From Firmicutes bacterium UBA4881 (GTDB lineage: Bacteria; Bacillota; DTU065), in assembly GCA_002399235.1 (NCBI GenBank), contig DHDH01000013.1:71748-100220 (forward strand): 28,473 nucleotides of DNA, given 5' to 3'. Every line of letters starts with the position of its first letter. The stretch's first letter is position 1. Positions 14,988 through 23,473 of the stretch are shown here, piece by piece. The position numbers were made by a program, and so were the translations under genes. The notes below the pieces were generated by a model. The model made no database searches and was not told the DNA's origin. It saw only the letters and a list, made by a program, of their open reading frames with translations.

Positions 14988-15464
14988 GTGGTTAGACTTT
15001 GTCCTCTCACCCAAATAGGGGCAGTAAACGTGGGGATTAAACCAGCTGAGTTAGTTAAGTGTTCTTTACCCTGTCTAGAATGTGTTAAAGAGTATAATCT
15101 TTTAACTTATTTTTTAGCCAGGGACTTTTATCTTGTTTATCAGCCGGATTTATTGCAAAGAAGTCTGGAATCTCCTTGTGTAGGGGAGGTTTTGCAAAGA
15201 TTAGGTTATTCTTTTAATGTTAGGCAAGCATTGAGTTTACTAAGCGAGAAGTTTAAAGAGGGCTGTCCTCCAGAGATCGGCTTTTTTGTTGGATATCCTC
15301 CCAAAGATGTCTTTGGTTTTATGGGATATGGAGGATTTAACTATGTTAAAACACAAGGTTGGTGTATGTATAAGCCCCTCTTACCTTCGGAAAGATTGTA
15401 CTTTCAGTATAAGAGGGCAAGAGAGGAGATAAGGAAGGATTGTCCTTCTCTAGATACTAATTAA
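14988..15464 (+). CDS. DUF3793 family protein
   Basis: A 158-residue cytoplasmic protein fitting DUF3793, a family of unknown function common in clostridia. The family pattern is PPEIGFFVGYPPKDVFGFM (about 95-112), followed by GGFNYVKTQGWCMY and a C-terminal helix with YFQYKRAREEIRKDCP. Several cysteines (C5, C25, C29, C32) occur near the N-terminus, with CSLPCLEC as a possible metal or redox site. The GTG start at 14988 has only a weak AGGGTG site; no better start exists. The stop codon is 5 bases from the stop of the convergent MinD/ferredoxin gene, with no terminator between them. Confidence 0.8.
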   Translation: MVRLCPLTQIGAVNVGIKPAELVKCSLPCLECVKEYNLLTYFLARDFYLVYQPDLLQRSLESPCVGEVLQRLGYSFNVRQALSLLSEKFKEGCPPEIGFFVGYPPKDVFGFMGYGGFNYVKTQGWCMYKPLLPSERLYFQYKRAREEIRKDCPSLDTN

Positions 15465-15469
15465 TCACT

Positions 15470-16312
15470 TTATTGACTTGCCAGATCCAAAATATATTCC
15501 CATAACTGTTCAAAGCGTTCTTGCCAAGTGGTTGAGTGATTAAATAATTGGTAATTATCAATAAGGCCAGAAGCCAATTCTTCATCATAGGGTAGGCTGC
15601 CTAGATAGGGTATGTCTTCTTCTTGGCAATATTCTTCTATAAATGAACTATTATTAGAGGCCATATTTAGGAGTACACCAAAAGGGCGATTAACCTTTCT
15701 TGAATGGTCTACTGCTTTGGCTAACCATTTTCTTTCCTGCCGTGAATCACCAGTAACAATTAAGATAAAATCAGGACATATGATGGAGCAGGAATCATAA
15801 TCAGAAATATCAGGTGCACAATCGATAATATTAAGGCCATATGGATCTATATAAGAGCGAATTCTTTTAATTAGAGAAGTTGCTTTAACCGCAGAATTAT
15901 CAATACGTGCTTCGACTACTGTTAGGCCATGATAATCTCCCTTATGAATATATCCTAAGGTATAAGGTTCTAAAGATATCGCATGGTCTACACAGAAGGA
16001 CGAACAGATACCGCAGTTAGCACAACGCTCAGGTAAAATAACAATACTGTTTTTAAACTGGATAAAAACACCAAAGCGGCAGTTTTTTACACAGTTAAAA
16101 CACTTGGAACAATTAGTAAAAGAGATTTTTGGAGCGTTTATTTTAACTGCAACTTTTTCTTGCCAGTTAATAGGTAAGAGTACAGTATTCGATTGTTCAA
16201 CATCACAATCGAGTAAAGTTACAGGAAAACGATCTTTGAGCACCAAAGCTAGGTTAGCTGCTACAGTTGTTCGTCCGGTTCCACAGCATCCACTTACTAA
16301 AGCAACTATCAT
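15470..16312 (-). CDS. MinD-family ATPase with ferredoxin insert, P-loop lysines lost
   Basis: A 280-residue member of the MinD-type P-loop proteins with an inserted ferredoxin domain (COG1149). Relatives have the deviant Walker A SGKGGTGKTT; here residues 7-16 read SGCCGTGRTT, so the signature lysine is C9 and the P-loop lysine is R14. The later PPG-type switch is also changed (NIIDCAPDISD). The ferredoxin insert is intact: C68, C71, C74, C78 and C97, C100, C103, C107 give two 4Fe-4S sites, although the usual proline after the last cysteine is missing in both. It probably binds clusters but may not hydrolyse ATP normally. It lies 39 bases after mrp, suggesting a shared role in iron-sulfur handling. 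Confidence 0.87.
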   Translation of the reverse strand: MIVALVSGCCGTGRTTVAANLALVLKDRFPVTLLDCDVEQSNTVLLPINWQEKVAVKINAPKISFTNCSKCFNCVKNCRFGVFIQFKNSIVILPERCANCGICSSFCVDHAISLEPYTLGYIHKGDYHGLTVVEARIDNSAVKATSLIKRIRSYIDPYGLNIIDCAPDISDYDSCSIICPDFILIVTGDSRQERKWLAKAVDHSRKVNRPFGVLLNMASNNSSFIEEYCQEEDIPYLGSLPYDEELASGLIDNYQLFNHSTTWQERFEQLWEYILDLASQ

Positions 16313-16351
16313 CCTCTCACCCCTTTTCTTAAGAAGCAGGAGGCTGTGCTA

Positions 16352-17125
16352 TTAGTTATTAGTTTGTAATATAGTAGCTATAACTTTACCTAGATTGATC
16401 TGGTTTAAGCCTGGGTAATCTTCTATTTGGCCAGCGTCAGCAAGTTTAGCTAACACAGGATCAATTGGTAAGGCTCCTAAGAAGTTAATTTGAAAATCAT
16501 CAGCCAATGCTTGGCCATTACTAGGCCCAAAGATCTCGTATTTCTCCCCACAGTGAGGGCAGACAGCATAGCTCATATTCTCTATTAATCCTAAGATTGG
16601 AGTCCCCATCTTTTCTGACATTTTCAGGGCTTTGCGAACTACCATTTGGGCTAACTCTTGGGGAGAAGAAACCATAACAATTCCAGTTAGAGGCAACATA
16701 CCTAGGACTGTAATGGCAACATCACCTGTTCCAGGTGGCATATCGATTACTAAAAAATCTAATTCGCCCCAAGTAATATCTTTAAAAAACTGTTGGACAG
16801 TATTGTTTAAGATAGGTGCGCGCCAGATAACGGGATCATCTTCGTTAGCTAAAAGCAAATTAACTGAGACAACCTTAATGCCGCTCTTAGTCAGAGGAGG
16901 AAAAATCTCGTCATCTTTGGTAGTTAAACCTTCATGGATACCAAAGATTTTTGGAATGCTTGGTCCGGTGATATCGGCATCCATAATGCCTACCTGATAA
17001 CCTTCTCTAGCTAGAGAAGCTGCTAGTAAAGCAGTTACAGAAGACTTACCTACACCACCTTTACCACTCATTACAGCAATGATATTCTTGATCTTTGAAT
17101 GTGGATTTAATTCGAGTTTATCCAT
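16352..17125 (-). CDS. Mrp/NBP35-family iron-sulfur carrier ATPase
   Basis: A 257-residue Mrp/ApbC-type protein that binds and transfers 4Fe-4S clusters using ATP. The deviant Walker A is complete, GKGGVGKS at 21-28, with DADITGPSIPK and FLVIDMPPGTGD further on. The cluster-binding pair CPHC is at 189-192. The N-terminal DUF59 domain of longer Mrp proteins is absent, as in many Firmicute and archaeal forms. The only ATG start is at 17125; the ribosome binding site AAGGGAG (17156-17150) is 24 bases upstream, with a small hairpin between them. It is followed by the lysine-less MinD/ferredoxin gene, with a promoter of its own upstream. Confidence 0.93.
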   Translation of the reverse strand: MDKLELNPHSKIKNIIAVMSGKGGVGKSSVTALLAASLAREGYQVGIMDADITGPSIPKIFGIHEGLTTKDDEIFPPLTKSGIKVVSVNLLLANEDDPVIWRAPILNNTVQQFFKDITWGELDFLVIDMPPGTGDVAITVLGMLPLTGIVMVSSPQELAQMVVRKALKMSEKMGTPILGLIENMSYAVCPHCGEKYEIFGPSNGQALADDFQINFLGALPIDPVLAKLADAGQIEDYPGLNQINLGKVIATILQTNN

Positions 17126-17130
17126 TATTA

Positions 17131-17156
17131 CGGGTTAAGCCCGCTACCACTCCCTT
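17131..17156 (-). promoter_or_regulatory. Distant ribosome binding site bridged by a hairpin (mrp)
   Basis: The site AAGGGAG (17156-17150) is too far from the mrp ATG (24 bases) for normal use, but CGGG (17143-17140) and CCCG (17134-17131) can form a hairpin that would shorten the gap to about 11. An in-frame TAA just upstream excludes a longer reading. Confidence 0.4.
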
Positions 17157-17198
17157 CTGGACAAAACTATGTCACAAGTTTCAGTGAAAACAGGTAAA

Positions 17199-17232
17199 CA
17201 GCACCTAACAGATATTATAACTGCAGGTGCTG
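17199..17232. repeat. 8-bp inverted repeat around the mrp promoter
   Basis: CAGCACCT (17199-17206) and AGGTGCTG (17225-17232) are perfect inverted copies separated by 18 bases. On the minus strand the hairpin could end transcripts from the MBL gene (tail TTTACCTGTTTT). The -10 of the mrp promoter lies in its loop, so it may instead be an operator. Confidence 0.5.
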
Positions 17233-17242
17233 AAAAAACCAA
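17214..17242 (-). promoter_or_regulatory. Sigma-A promoter of mrp
   Basis: On the minus strand TTGGTT (17242-17237), exactly 17 bases, then a perfect TATAAT (17219-17214). The start would be near 17207, about 80 bases before the mrp ATG. Confidence 0.65.
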
Positions 17243-17306
17243 CGCTCATTAGTTTGTTACATATATTTATCGAAATAATAAATTGGTCTTTTTCTTTCCA
17301 GTTTAT

Positions 17307-18140
17307 TTATACCTCAATTACATTACCGGTAAACGCTAATTGAAACTTTTCCCCTAAAGTGCTGGCGAAGGCAAAAATTGCCTTACAGCCTGTGCAGTGG
17401 AGAGGTATAACTTTTTCAAAATGTTGATCGAGCAACTTGGCATATTCCTTGATAAGTTCCCCATTAGCATCTAGAAGGTGAAGACCGCCGATTATCATAT
17501 GAAACTTTTTACAACCAGTTAATCCCTTGGCTTTATCGAGCATAGCTTTTATCCCTCTATGACCGCAACCAGAGACAATAACCCAACCTTTTTTCGTATT
17601 AATTAATAACATCTGTTCATCAGGCAAGGTCTCTTCGTGTAGGCCTGTACTAGTCCAGTTATAAAAGACTGCAGGCGGTATATAATCTTCGCTCCCTTGG
17701 GTGAGAGGGATTTCTCCTGAAAGAATTAAGCCAGGAATAATTTCATAAGAATCAGTGTTAAAACAGAGTTCCACTTGGTTGTTTTTCAAGGTATTAGTTG
17801 AAACTGGGCAAGATACATTGCGTAAGAAATCGTCAGCATCACGGGCAAACTTTTCTTCAAAAATATTGGGGTGAGCATAGATTTTCTTTAGTTTAAAAGG
17901 AAGTAAACAACTCAATCCGCCTGTGTGTTCTCGGTGGCCATGACTTAAAATGACACCGTCTAATTCTGGTAGATTAAGGTTAAGGTTAGCAGCGTTAACT
18001 AAGAGCGTTTCCCCTGCTCCAGTATCAAAAAGAAATTTTTTATTACCATACTCAATATAAAGAGATAAACCGAATTCGCCCAAGAGATAGGGTTTATCTA
18101 AACAGCTATTTACTACAATTGTAATGCTTAAGTCACTCAT
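17307..18140 (-). CDS. MBL-fold metallohydrolase (COG1237-like)
   Basis: A 277-residue metallo-beta-lactamase-fold protein of the COG1237 group, whose members include the archaeal dihydropterin-aminobenzene-phosphate synthase-like enzymes. Patterns: SLYIEYGNKKFLFDTGAGETLL, VILSHGHREHTGGL, VIVSGCGHRGIKAMLDKAK, MIIGGLHLL and the C-terminal PLHCTGCKAIFAF. In the metal motif HxHxDH the aspartate is replaced: H67, H69, E71, H72. I chose ATG 18140, with GGAGGA 8 bases upstream; a longer frame to 18191 would overlap the ABC gene and has no better site. It lies 25 bases after the ABC exporter genes, and probably shares their transcript. Confidence 0.85.
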   Translation of the reverse strand: MSDLSITIVVNSCLDKPYLLGEFGLSLYIEYGNKKFLFDTGAGETLLVNAANLNLNLPELDGVILSHGHREHTGGLSCLLPFKLKKIYAHPNIFEEKFARDADDFLRNVSCPVSTNTLKNNQVELCFNTDSYEIIPGLILSGEIPLTQGSEDYIPPAVFYNWTSTGLHEETLPDEQMLLINTKKGWVIVSGCGHRGIKAMLDKAKGLTGCKKFHMIIGGLHLLDANGELIKEYAKLLDQHFEKVIPLHCTGCKAIFAFASTLGEKFQLAFTGNVIEV

Positions 18141-18165
18141 CACCAATTCCTCCATTTCTAAAAGG

Positions 18166-19953
18166 CTAAGCGAGCATTTGTTTGGAGACAAGTTCTTGAT
18201 ACAGGGAACTTGATTTCATGAGTTCGTCTCTAGAGCCTATAGCCTCTAGCATACCTTTGTTTAATACTGCAATTCTGTCTGCATATTTCAATGTAGCAAA
18301 GCGATGAGCAATGATAATACAGGTCCTATTTTTTAAGATGTCTTCCATAGCGTTTTTAATAGCTGTTTCTGTTTTAGCATCGACACTAGAAGTAGCTTCA
18401 TCGAGGATCAAGATGGAAGGGTTAGCTAGGATCGCCCTAGCATAGGAGATTAACTGTTTTTGCCCACCGGAAAGTCCTTTCCCTGCCTCACCAATTTCGG
18501 TGTTATACCCTAAAGGTAGAGTTAGGATGAAGTCATGGATAGCAGCCCGTTTGGCTGCTGTTTCTATGGCCTCCATATTAGCATTTGGTCGGCCATAGGC
18601 GATATTATCTTTGAGCGTTCCGGCAAAAAGGGTTACAGTCTGAGGTACGACAGCAATATGTTTCCTCAGATTTCTATTGTCTAGGTCTCGCAAATCGACA
18701 CTATCAATAGAAATACTACCTTTTTGTGGATCATAGAGTCTAGATATTAAACTAATTAAAGTACTTTTCCCAGAACCAGTAGGACCTACCAAGGCTAAGG
18801 TTTCTCCTGGTTTGATGGAAAGGCTAAAATCTGTAAAGAGTGGTTTTTCGTTATAACCGAAGGTAATATTTGTAATCTCTATTTGACCTCGACAATCTTT
18901 AAGTTGTTTGGCGTTAGTAGGTTGTGGTACTGCAGGTTTTCTACTTAGATAATCTGTTATTCTTTCTAGTGAAGCGAGAGAAGATTGTAAGACTGTATAG
19001 AGATTAGTTAGATCGGAAAGAGGTTGAAATAGCTGACGACTATAACTAAGAAAGGCTAATAAAGTACCAATGGTAGCTCTGCCTTTAGCTACTTCAGTAC
19101 CTCCTACCCAGAGAATAAGGATTAACCCACCGACTTGGATGATGGCCATTAATGGCGACAAAGTCGCCATAGAAGAGACTGCTTTAATATTAGCTTTCAC
19201 AGCTTCTTTGGATTTGTCTGAAAAGATAGCTGCATTTTTATCTTGTCTATTAAGGGATTGCACAACCTTAATTCCAGAGATATCTTCTTCTACACCGGAG
19301 GTGAGTTCGGCACTTTTTTCTCTAGCAGTAGCGTAGACTGTCTTGATTTTATAACCAAACTGTCTTAGTAGTATGATCATAATTGGAACCGTAGTCAAAA
19401 GCCACCCAGCAAGCCTAGGTGAAAGTTTGAGCATAATATAAATCACGCCAACTAAAGTAAACAAATCTCCAATAAGAGAGAGAAGACCAGAAGCGACTAA
19501 ATCCGATAATGCTCCCACATCGCCACTAAGTCTAGTAATAATGTCGCCAGTTTTTTCTTGTTCGAAAAAGCTAATCGATTGATTTAGAACATGTTGATAG
19601 AGTTCTTCTCTAATACGACTAACAGATCTGTTAGCCGCTTTCGAGGTGAAGTAACCTCTTAAATAAGAACCAGTCCAAGTAATAAGGGCTATAGCGATTA
19701 AGGTTAAGGCCACGAAGAAAAGGCCTTTTTTATTGGCGGAACTAATATATTTATCGATAGCTATCTTAGAGAGATAAGGTAATGCTAAACTACAAACTGT
19801 TACTACGATCATAGCTAAGAAAGCATAAAAGAGTGTGCTTTTTTCGAGTTTAATTTGATTGATGATCAAAGCTTTGGTCTGCCGGTCTAGATCCTTTAGT
19901 TTTATTTTGGGTCCTGTTGGTTTATCGGGGAGGTGCCTGATATATCTTCTCAT
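18166..19953 (-). CDS. ABC exporter half-transporter, second subunit
   Basis: A 595-residue type IV ABC exporter subunit: six membrane segments in the first 330 residues, then a nucleotide-binding domain. Walker A is GPTGSGKST near 389, the Q-loop is VVPQTVTLF, the signature is GLSGGQKQ, Walker B with catalytic glutamate is LILDEATSSVD and the H-loop is IIAHRFATL. It starts at ATG 19953, overlapping the stop of the preceding exporter gene by 4 bases (ATGA), with AAAGGAGG upstream. Two adjacent half-transporters suggest a heterodimer like BmrCD or TM287/288, exporting drugs, lipids or peptides. Both ATP sites look canonical here, unlike many heterodimers. Confidence 0.92.
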   Translation of the reverse strand: MRRYIRHLPDKPTGPKIKLKDLDRQTKALIINQIKLEKSTLFYAFLAMIVVTVCSLALPYLSKIAIDKYISSANKKGLFFVALTLIAIALITWTGSYLRGYFTSKAANRSVSRIREELYQHVLNQSISFFEQEKTGDIITRLSGDVGALSDLVASGLLSLIGDLFTLVGVIYIMLKLSPRLAGWLLTTVPIMIILLRQFGYKIKTVYATAREKSAELTSGVEEDISGIKVVQSLNRQDKNAAIFSDKSKEAVKANIKAVSSMATLSPLMAIIQVGGLILILWVGGTEVAKGRATIGTLLAFLSYSRQLFQPLSDLTNLYTVLQSSLASLERITDYLSRKPAVPQPTNAKQLKDCRGQIEITNITFGYNEKPLFTDFSLSIKPGETLALVGPTGSGKSTLISLISRLYDPQKGSISIDSVDLRDLDNRNLRKHIAVVPQTVTLFAGTLKDNIAYGRPNANMEAIETAAKRAAIHDFILTLPLGYNTEIGEAGKGLSGGQKQLISYARAILANPSILILDEATSSVDAKTETAIKNAMEDILKNRTCIIIAHRFATLKYADRIAVLNKGMLEAIGSRDELMKSSSLYQELVSKQMLA

Positions 19954-21725
19954 TGGGCTACCTCCTTTGCTTGAAGAGACTGTTCTAGATAAGCTTCTTT
20001 ATAAAATCCACCTAAGGCTAGTAACTCTGTGTGGGTGCCTACCTGAGTTAACTGGCCTTTTTCTAATACCGCGATACGGCCTGCATTCTGAATTGCCCAT
20101 AGTCTATGAGCAATAACAATTGTTGTACGCGAATTAGTTACATTTAAAAGAGCTTTTTCCATTTTAGCCTCTGTTCCAGCGTCGATATTAGCAGTAGGTT
20201 CATCAAGAATTAGTATCGGTGGATTAACAAGAATGACTCTTGCAATAGCAATTCTTTGCTTTTGTCCCCCTGATAAGCGAACACCTCTTTCGCCAATAGG
20301 TGAGTCATAGCCTTGGGGAAGAGTCATAATAAAATCATCGATCTCAGCTGCTTTTGCAGCCTCTCTAATTTCGTCTAGACTAGCATCAGGCTTACCATAA
20401 GCTATGTTGTCTCTAATAGAACCATCAAATAAGAATGTCTCTTGTAAGACAAAGCCAATTTTAGCTCGTAAAGATTTTAGTTTATATTCTTTGATATCTA
20501 CACCATCTAACAAAATACGACCACTGGTAGGATCATAAAAACGAGGTATGAGGCTAATTAAAGTCGATTTTCCTGCACCAGTTGGGCCGACTAAAGCCAC
20601 TCTTTCTCGAGGTAGAATCTCGAGAGAAATATCTTTAACAATCATAGCCGAATTAGGATAAGCAAAAGAAACATTTTCAAAAGTTAGTTTACCCGCTACG
20701 TCGGGTACATCCAAAGCACCTTCTTTTTCTTTGACATTAGAAGTAGTATCGAGGATCTCGAAAATTCTTTCTCCAGCCGCAGCTGAGGATTGGATCATAC
20801 CGATAAGAAAACCACTTTGGCGAATAGGCCTTGCTAAAAGTCCTAGATAACTAGTAAAAGCAATGAGAGTACCTAAGGTTATTTGTTCCTTGATGACTAA
20901 AGAGCCACCGATAAGAAGGACTAAAGCTGAAGCAGTACTAGTAAGGAAACCAATATAAGGTTGCCAATAAGAGCTAACTTTACTAGAAGAAATTAACAGA
21001 TCACAGACTTCACGGTTCTTCGTAGAAAAACGTAGGAGTTCCTCTTTTTCGGTACCAAAAAGTTTAATAATTCTCATACTAGTGATGGTTTCTTGCATAA
21101 TGGAGGTTATTTCTCCATTGGCTTGACGATTTTTTCGCCAAAGGGGTCGAACTTTAAAAGCATAAGCTCGCATTGCAATGACCACAAAGGGTATTAAAGC
21201 TAAGTATAAAAGACCTAGTCGTGGTTCCCAGATAGTTACTACAATAAAGATGCCGATTAGTGTTAAAAAGTTAACTAGTATATTAACGGCACCAAAACCA
21301 TATAGCTGTCCCACTGCATGTGAGTCTGCCGTAATTCTCGACATCAAATCACCAGTTTTTGTCCAATCAAAGAAACCAATCGAAAGGTTATTAATATGTT
21401 CGTAAAGTGTTTTCCGTAATTGATGAACAGTGTTTTGGCTAATATATTCAGTAAGTATCCGTAATAAAGATGAGAGTACACTTTCAGCTAGCGATATAAC
21501 TAGAAGTAGCATGGCAACCTTGGGTAATAAAGCAATATTTTTTCCTAGGATGAAGTTATCGATAGCTGTTTTGGTTAAGGCGGGTGTAGCTAAAGCTAAT
21601 CCTGTGGAAAAGAATAGTAATATAATCGCTAAAACAACTAAAAACTTATAAGGTCTTAAAAAGCTTAAAAGACGCCCAGTAATTTTTAAGGTAGTTAGCT
21701 TTTTAATACTTGTATTACTATCCAT
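19950..21725 (-). CDS. ABC exporter half-transporter, first subunit
   Basis: A 591-residue type IV ABC exporter subunit with six membrane segments (about 20-320) and a nucleotide-binding domain: Walker A GPTGAGKST near 380, Q-loop VLQETFLF, signature RLSGGQKQRIAIA, Walker B LILDEPTANID and H-loop VIAHRLWAI. I chose ATG 21725, 7 bases after GAGGAG (21738-21733); ATG 21731 is too close and TTG 21740 overlaps that site. It heads the minus-strand unit of two exporter subunits and the MBL hydrolase. The substrate cannot be told from the sequence. Confidence 0.92.
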   Translation of the reverse strand: MDSNTSIKKLTTLKITGRLLSFLRPYKFLVVLAIILLFFSTGLALATPALTKTAIDNFILGKNIALLPKVAMLLLVISLAESVLSSLLRILTEYISQNTVHQLRKTLYEHINNLSIGFFDWTKTGDLMSRITADSHAVGQLYGFGAVNILVNFLTLIGIFIVVTIWEPRLGLLYLALIPFVVIAMRAYAFKVRPLWRKNRQANGEITSIMQETITSMRIIKLFGTEKEELLRFSTKNREVCDLLISSSKVSSYWQPYIGFLTSTASALVLLIGGSLVIKEQITLGTLIAFTSYLGLLARPIRQSGFLIGMIQSSAAAGERIFEILDTTSNVKEKEGALDVPDVAGKLTFENVSFAYPNSAMIVKDISLEILPRERVALVGPTGAGKSTLISLIPRFYDPTSGRILLDGVDIKEYKLKSLRAKIGFVLQETFLFDGSIRDNIAYGKPDASLDEIREAAKAAEIDDFIMTLPQGYDSPIGERGVRLSGGQKQRIAIARVILVNPPILILDEPTANIDAGTEAKMEKALLNVTNSRTTIVIAHRLWAIQNAGRIAVLEKGQLTQVGTHTELLALGGFYKEAYLEQSLQAKEVAQ

Positions 21726-21740
21726 GCTCATTCTCCTCAA

Positions 21741-22460
21741 AAAGACCCATCTGCATGACCTCTCTCTAGGTAAAAAATAGTGCCAATGGCTTATAAGTAC
21801 AATAACATAGAGGTTATTTACTTATTTTTCTTCTAGTTTTGTTTAATACCTGCTAAGATTGTTCGGAGAGATATATTTTGCATAAATATAAATAGCAACG
21901 ATTATTAATACTTTGAGGACTTTTATAAAGGAATGTTAAAAGTAACTGGCATTTAAACTAAAAAATGGTAGTACGTTAGCACTGCCATTGGTAAGAAATA
22001 GAATAGTATCTGGATAAATGTAAATGCAATATATTATGATAATATCCTGTTAACAGCTGATATAAAAGCCCTATTTATTTTTGGTACTTTATGACTCCCT
22101 AAGAGAAAATTTTAGTTAAATCTTCAGGTGACAAGGGTCGAAATGACTAAAAAGTAAGATTGCTCTAAAAAAACTACGCTGGATAGAAGAGCAATTTGAT
22201 ACTTTAGTCCCGTTCTTAGAATAATTACTAGTTCTAAGTCCTAAGACATAGGTTATTTTTAGGGCTTAGGCTATATCTAGCAGGTATTTAGAAGAAATAC
22301 TGTTCAACTTAAGTGAATTTAAATAACAAGCTTTATTATAAATAACAGAGATGTTTAACGCTAAGAGATTAACAGGAATAAAGCTAAAAACTGTTGAATT
22401 TATAAGAGATGGTTAACCTTAACTTTTAAGTAAAGGCAATTTTGAAAGGAGGCATCTAGC
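21741..22460. other. 720-base AT-rich intergenic region with hairpins
   Basis: No supported gene lies between the divergent exporter and glycosyltransferase genes. Three small hairpins are visible: AATGGTAGT/ACTGCCATT (21964-21989, with one wobble pair), ATTGCTCT/AGAGCAAT (22159-22195, 8 bp) and CCTAAG/CTTAGG (22240-22270). The region is long enough for a structured leader or small RNA upstream of the glycosyltransferase, but I recognise no known riboswitch class. Confidence 0.4.
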
Positions 22461-23414
22461 GTGACTGAGATGCCTAAAGTAGAGAATGTCAGCATAGGAC
22501 CTATAGTTAATTCACCACAAGTTACAGTTCTTATACCAACATATAACCGGAAGGTAATCTTACTAAAGGCTTTAAAGGGTCTATTTCTACAAACCTTCCC
22601 TCAGGATAAATTTGAGATTGTAGTTATCGATGATGGCTCTACAGATGGAACCCTAGATGCCATTCAAGAACTAACACCACCTGTGCAGATAGTTTGTACG
22701 AAGACGCAAAGAATGGGTCCGGCTGGAGCTAGGAATCAAGGACTTAAAATAGCTAGAGGAGAAATCATTATCTTCATGGATAGCGATATTGTCCCTTGTC
22801 CGGAGTTTGTGGAAGAACATGTTAAAATTCACACTAAAGATAACTTGATCGGTCATGGACCAGTAATTCATACGAATGATTTAGAAAATCCTACGGAAGC
22901 TGAGATGAAGATAACTGATATAGCCAATGCGTTCTTTGCTACCGGTAATGCTTCTATACTCAAAAAACACCTTTTTGCAGCTGGCCTATTTGATGAAGAT
23001 TTTAGAGAATACGGCTGGGAAGATTTAGAGTTAGGCTTAAGGCTTAGAAGGCGTGGCTTAGAAAAAGCCAAGGTCCCAGGAGCTAAAGGTTTCCATTACA
23101 AACCTAAACTAACTGTAAGGGATCTACCTAAATGGAAAAGGCGAGAAAGAGAAAGAGGTCATACTGCAGTGATCTTTTATAGAAAACATCCTATTTTTAA
23201 GGTTAGATTACAGACCATGATCTCACCTTTCTGGTTCGGTTTAGATCGCTTACTTTCTCTAGGTGGCTGGACGGAGAAGCAATCTGTGGAAGAGTACCTA
23301 ATAAGGTTGGAAGAACGTGGTACCCATTTATGGCTACGGTTTATAGTAAGGCTTATTACCAGCCATAGTTATTTTGAAGGTATCAGAGAAGCTCTGAAGA
23401 CCTCAGAGAGTTAA
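22461..23414 (+). CDS. Family 2 glycosyltransferase
   Basis: A 317-residue GT-A fold enzyme that would transfer a sugar from a nucleotide-sugar donor to a growing surface glycan at the cytoplasmic face. Patterns: VTVLIPTYNRK, VVIDDGSTDGT (D57, D58), GPAGARNQGLKIARGEIIIFMDSD with the metal-binding DSD at 107-109, and YGWEDLELGLRLRRRG with the ED acceptor-site acid. A basic C-terminal part (KWKRRERERGH) may touch the membrane; no clear membrane segment is seen. GTG at 22461 follows AAAGGAGG (22446-22452). An O-antigen-ligase-like gene follows after 59 bases. Confidence 0.9.
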   Translation: MTEMPKVENVSIGPIVNSPQVTVLIPTYNRKVILLKALKGLFLQTFPQDKFEIVVIDDGSTDGTLDAIQELTPPVQIVCTKTQRMGPAGARNQGLKIARGEIIIFMDSDIVPCPEFVEEHVKIHTKDNLIGHGPVIHTNDLENPTEAEMKITDIANAFFATGNASILKKHLFAAGLFDEDFREYGWEDLELGLRLRRRGLEKAKVPGAKGFHYKPKLTVRDLPKWKRRERERGHTAVIFYRKHPIFKVRLQTMISPFWFGLDRLLSLGGWTEKQSVEEYLIRLEERGTHLWLRFIVRLITSHSYFEGIREALKTSES

Positions 23415-23473
23415 CTAATAAAAATCAGTAACTAGTTTTAGGGATTATCTAGCGCCTAAAGGAGGCAATCTTG

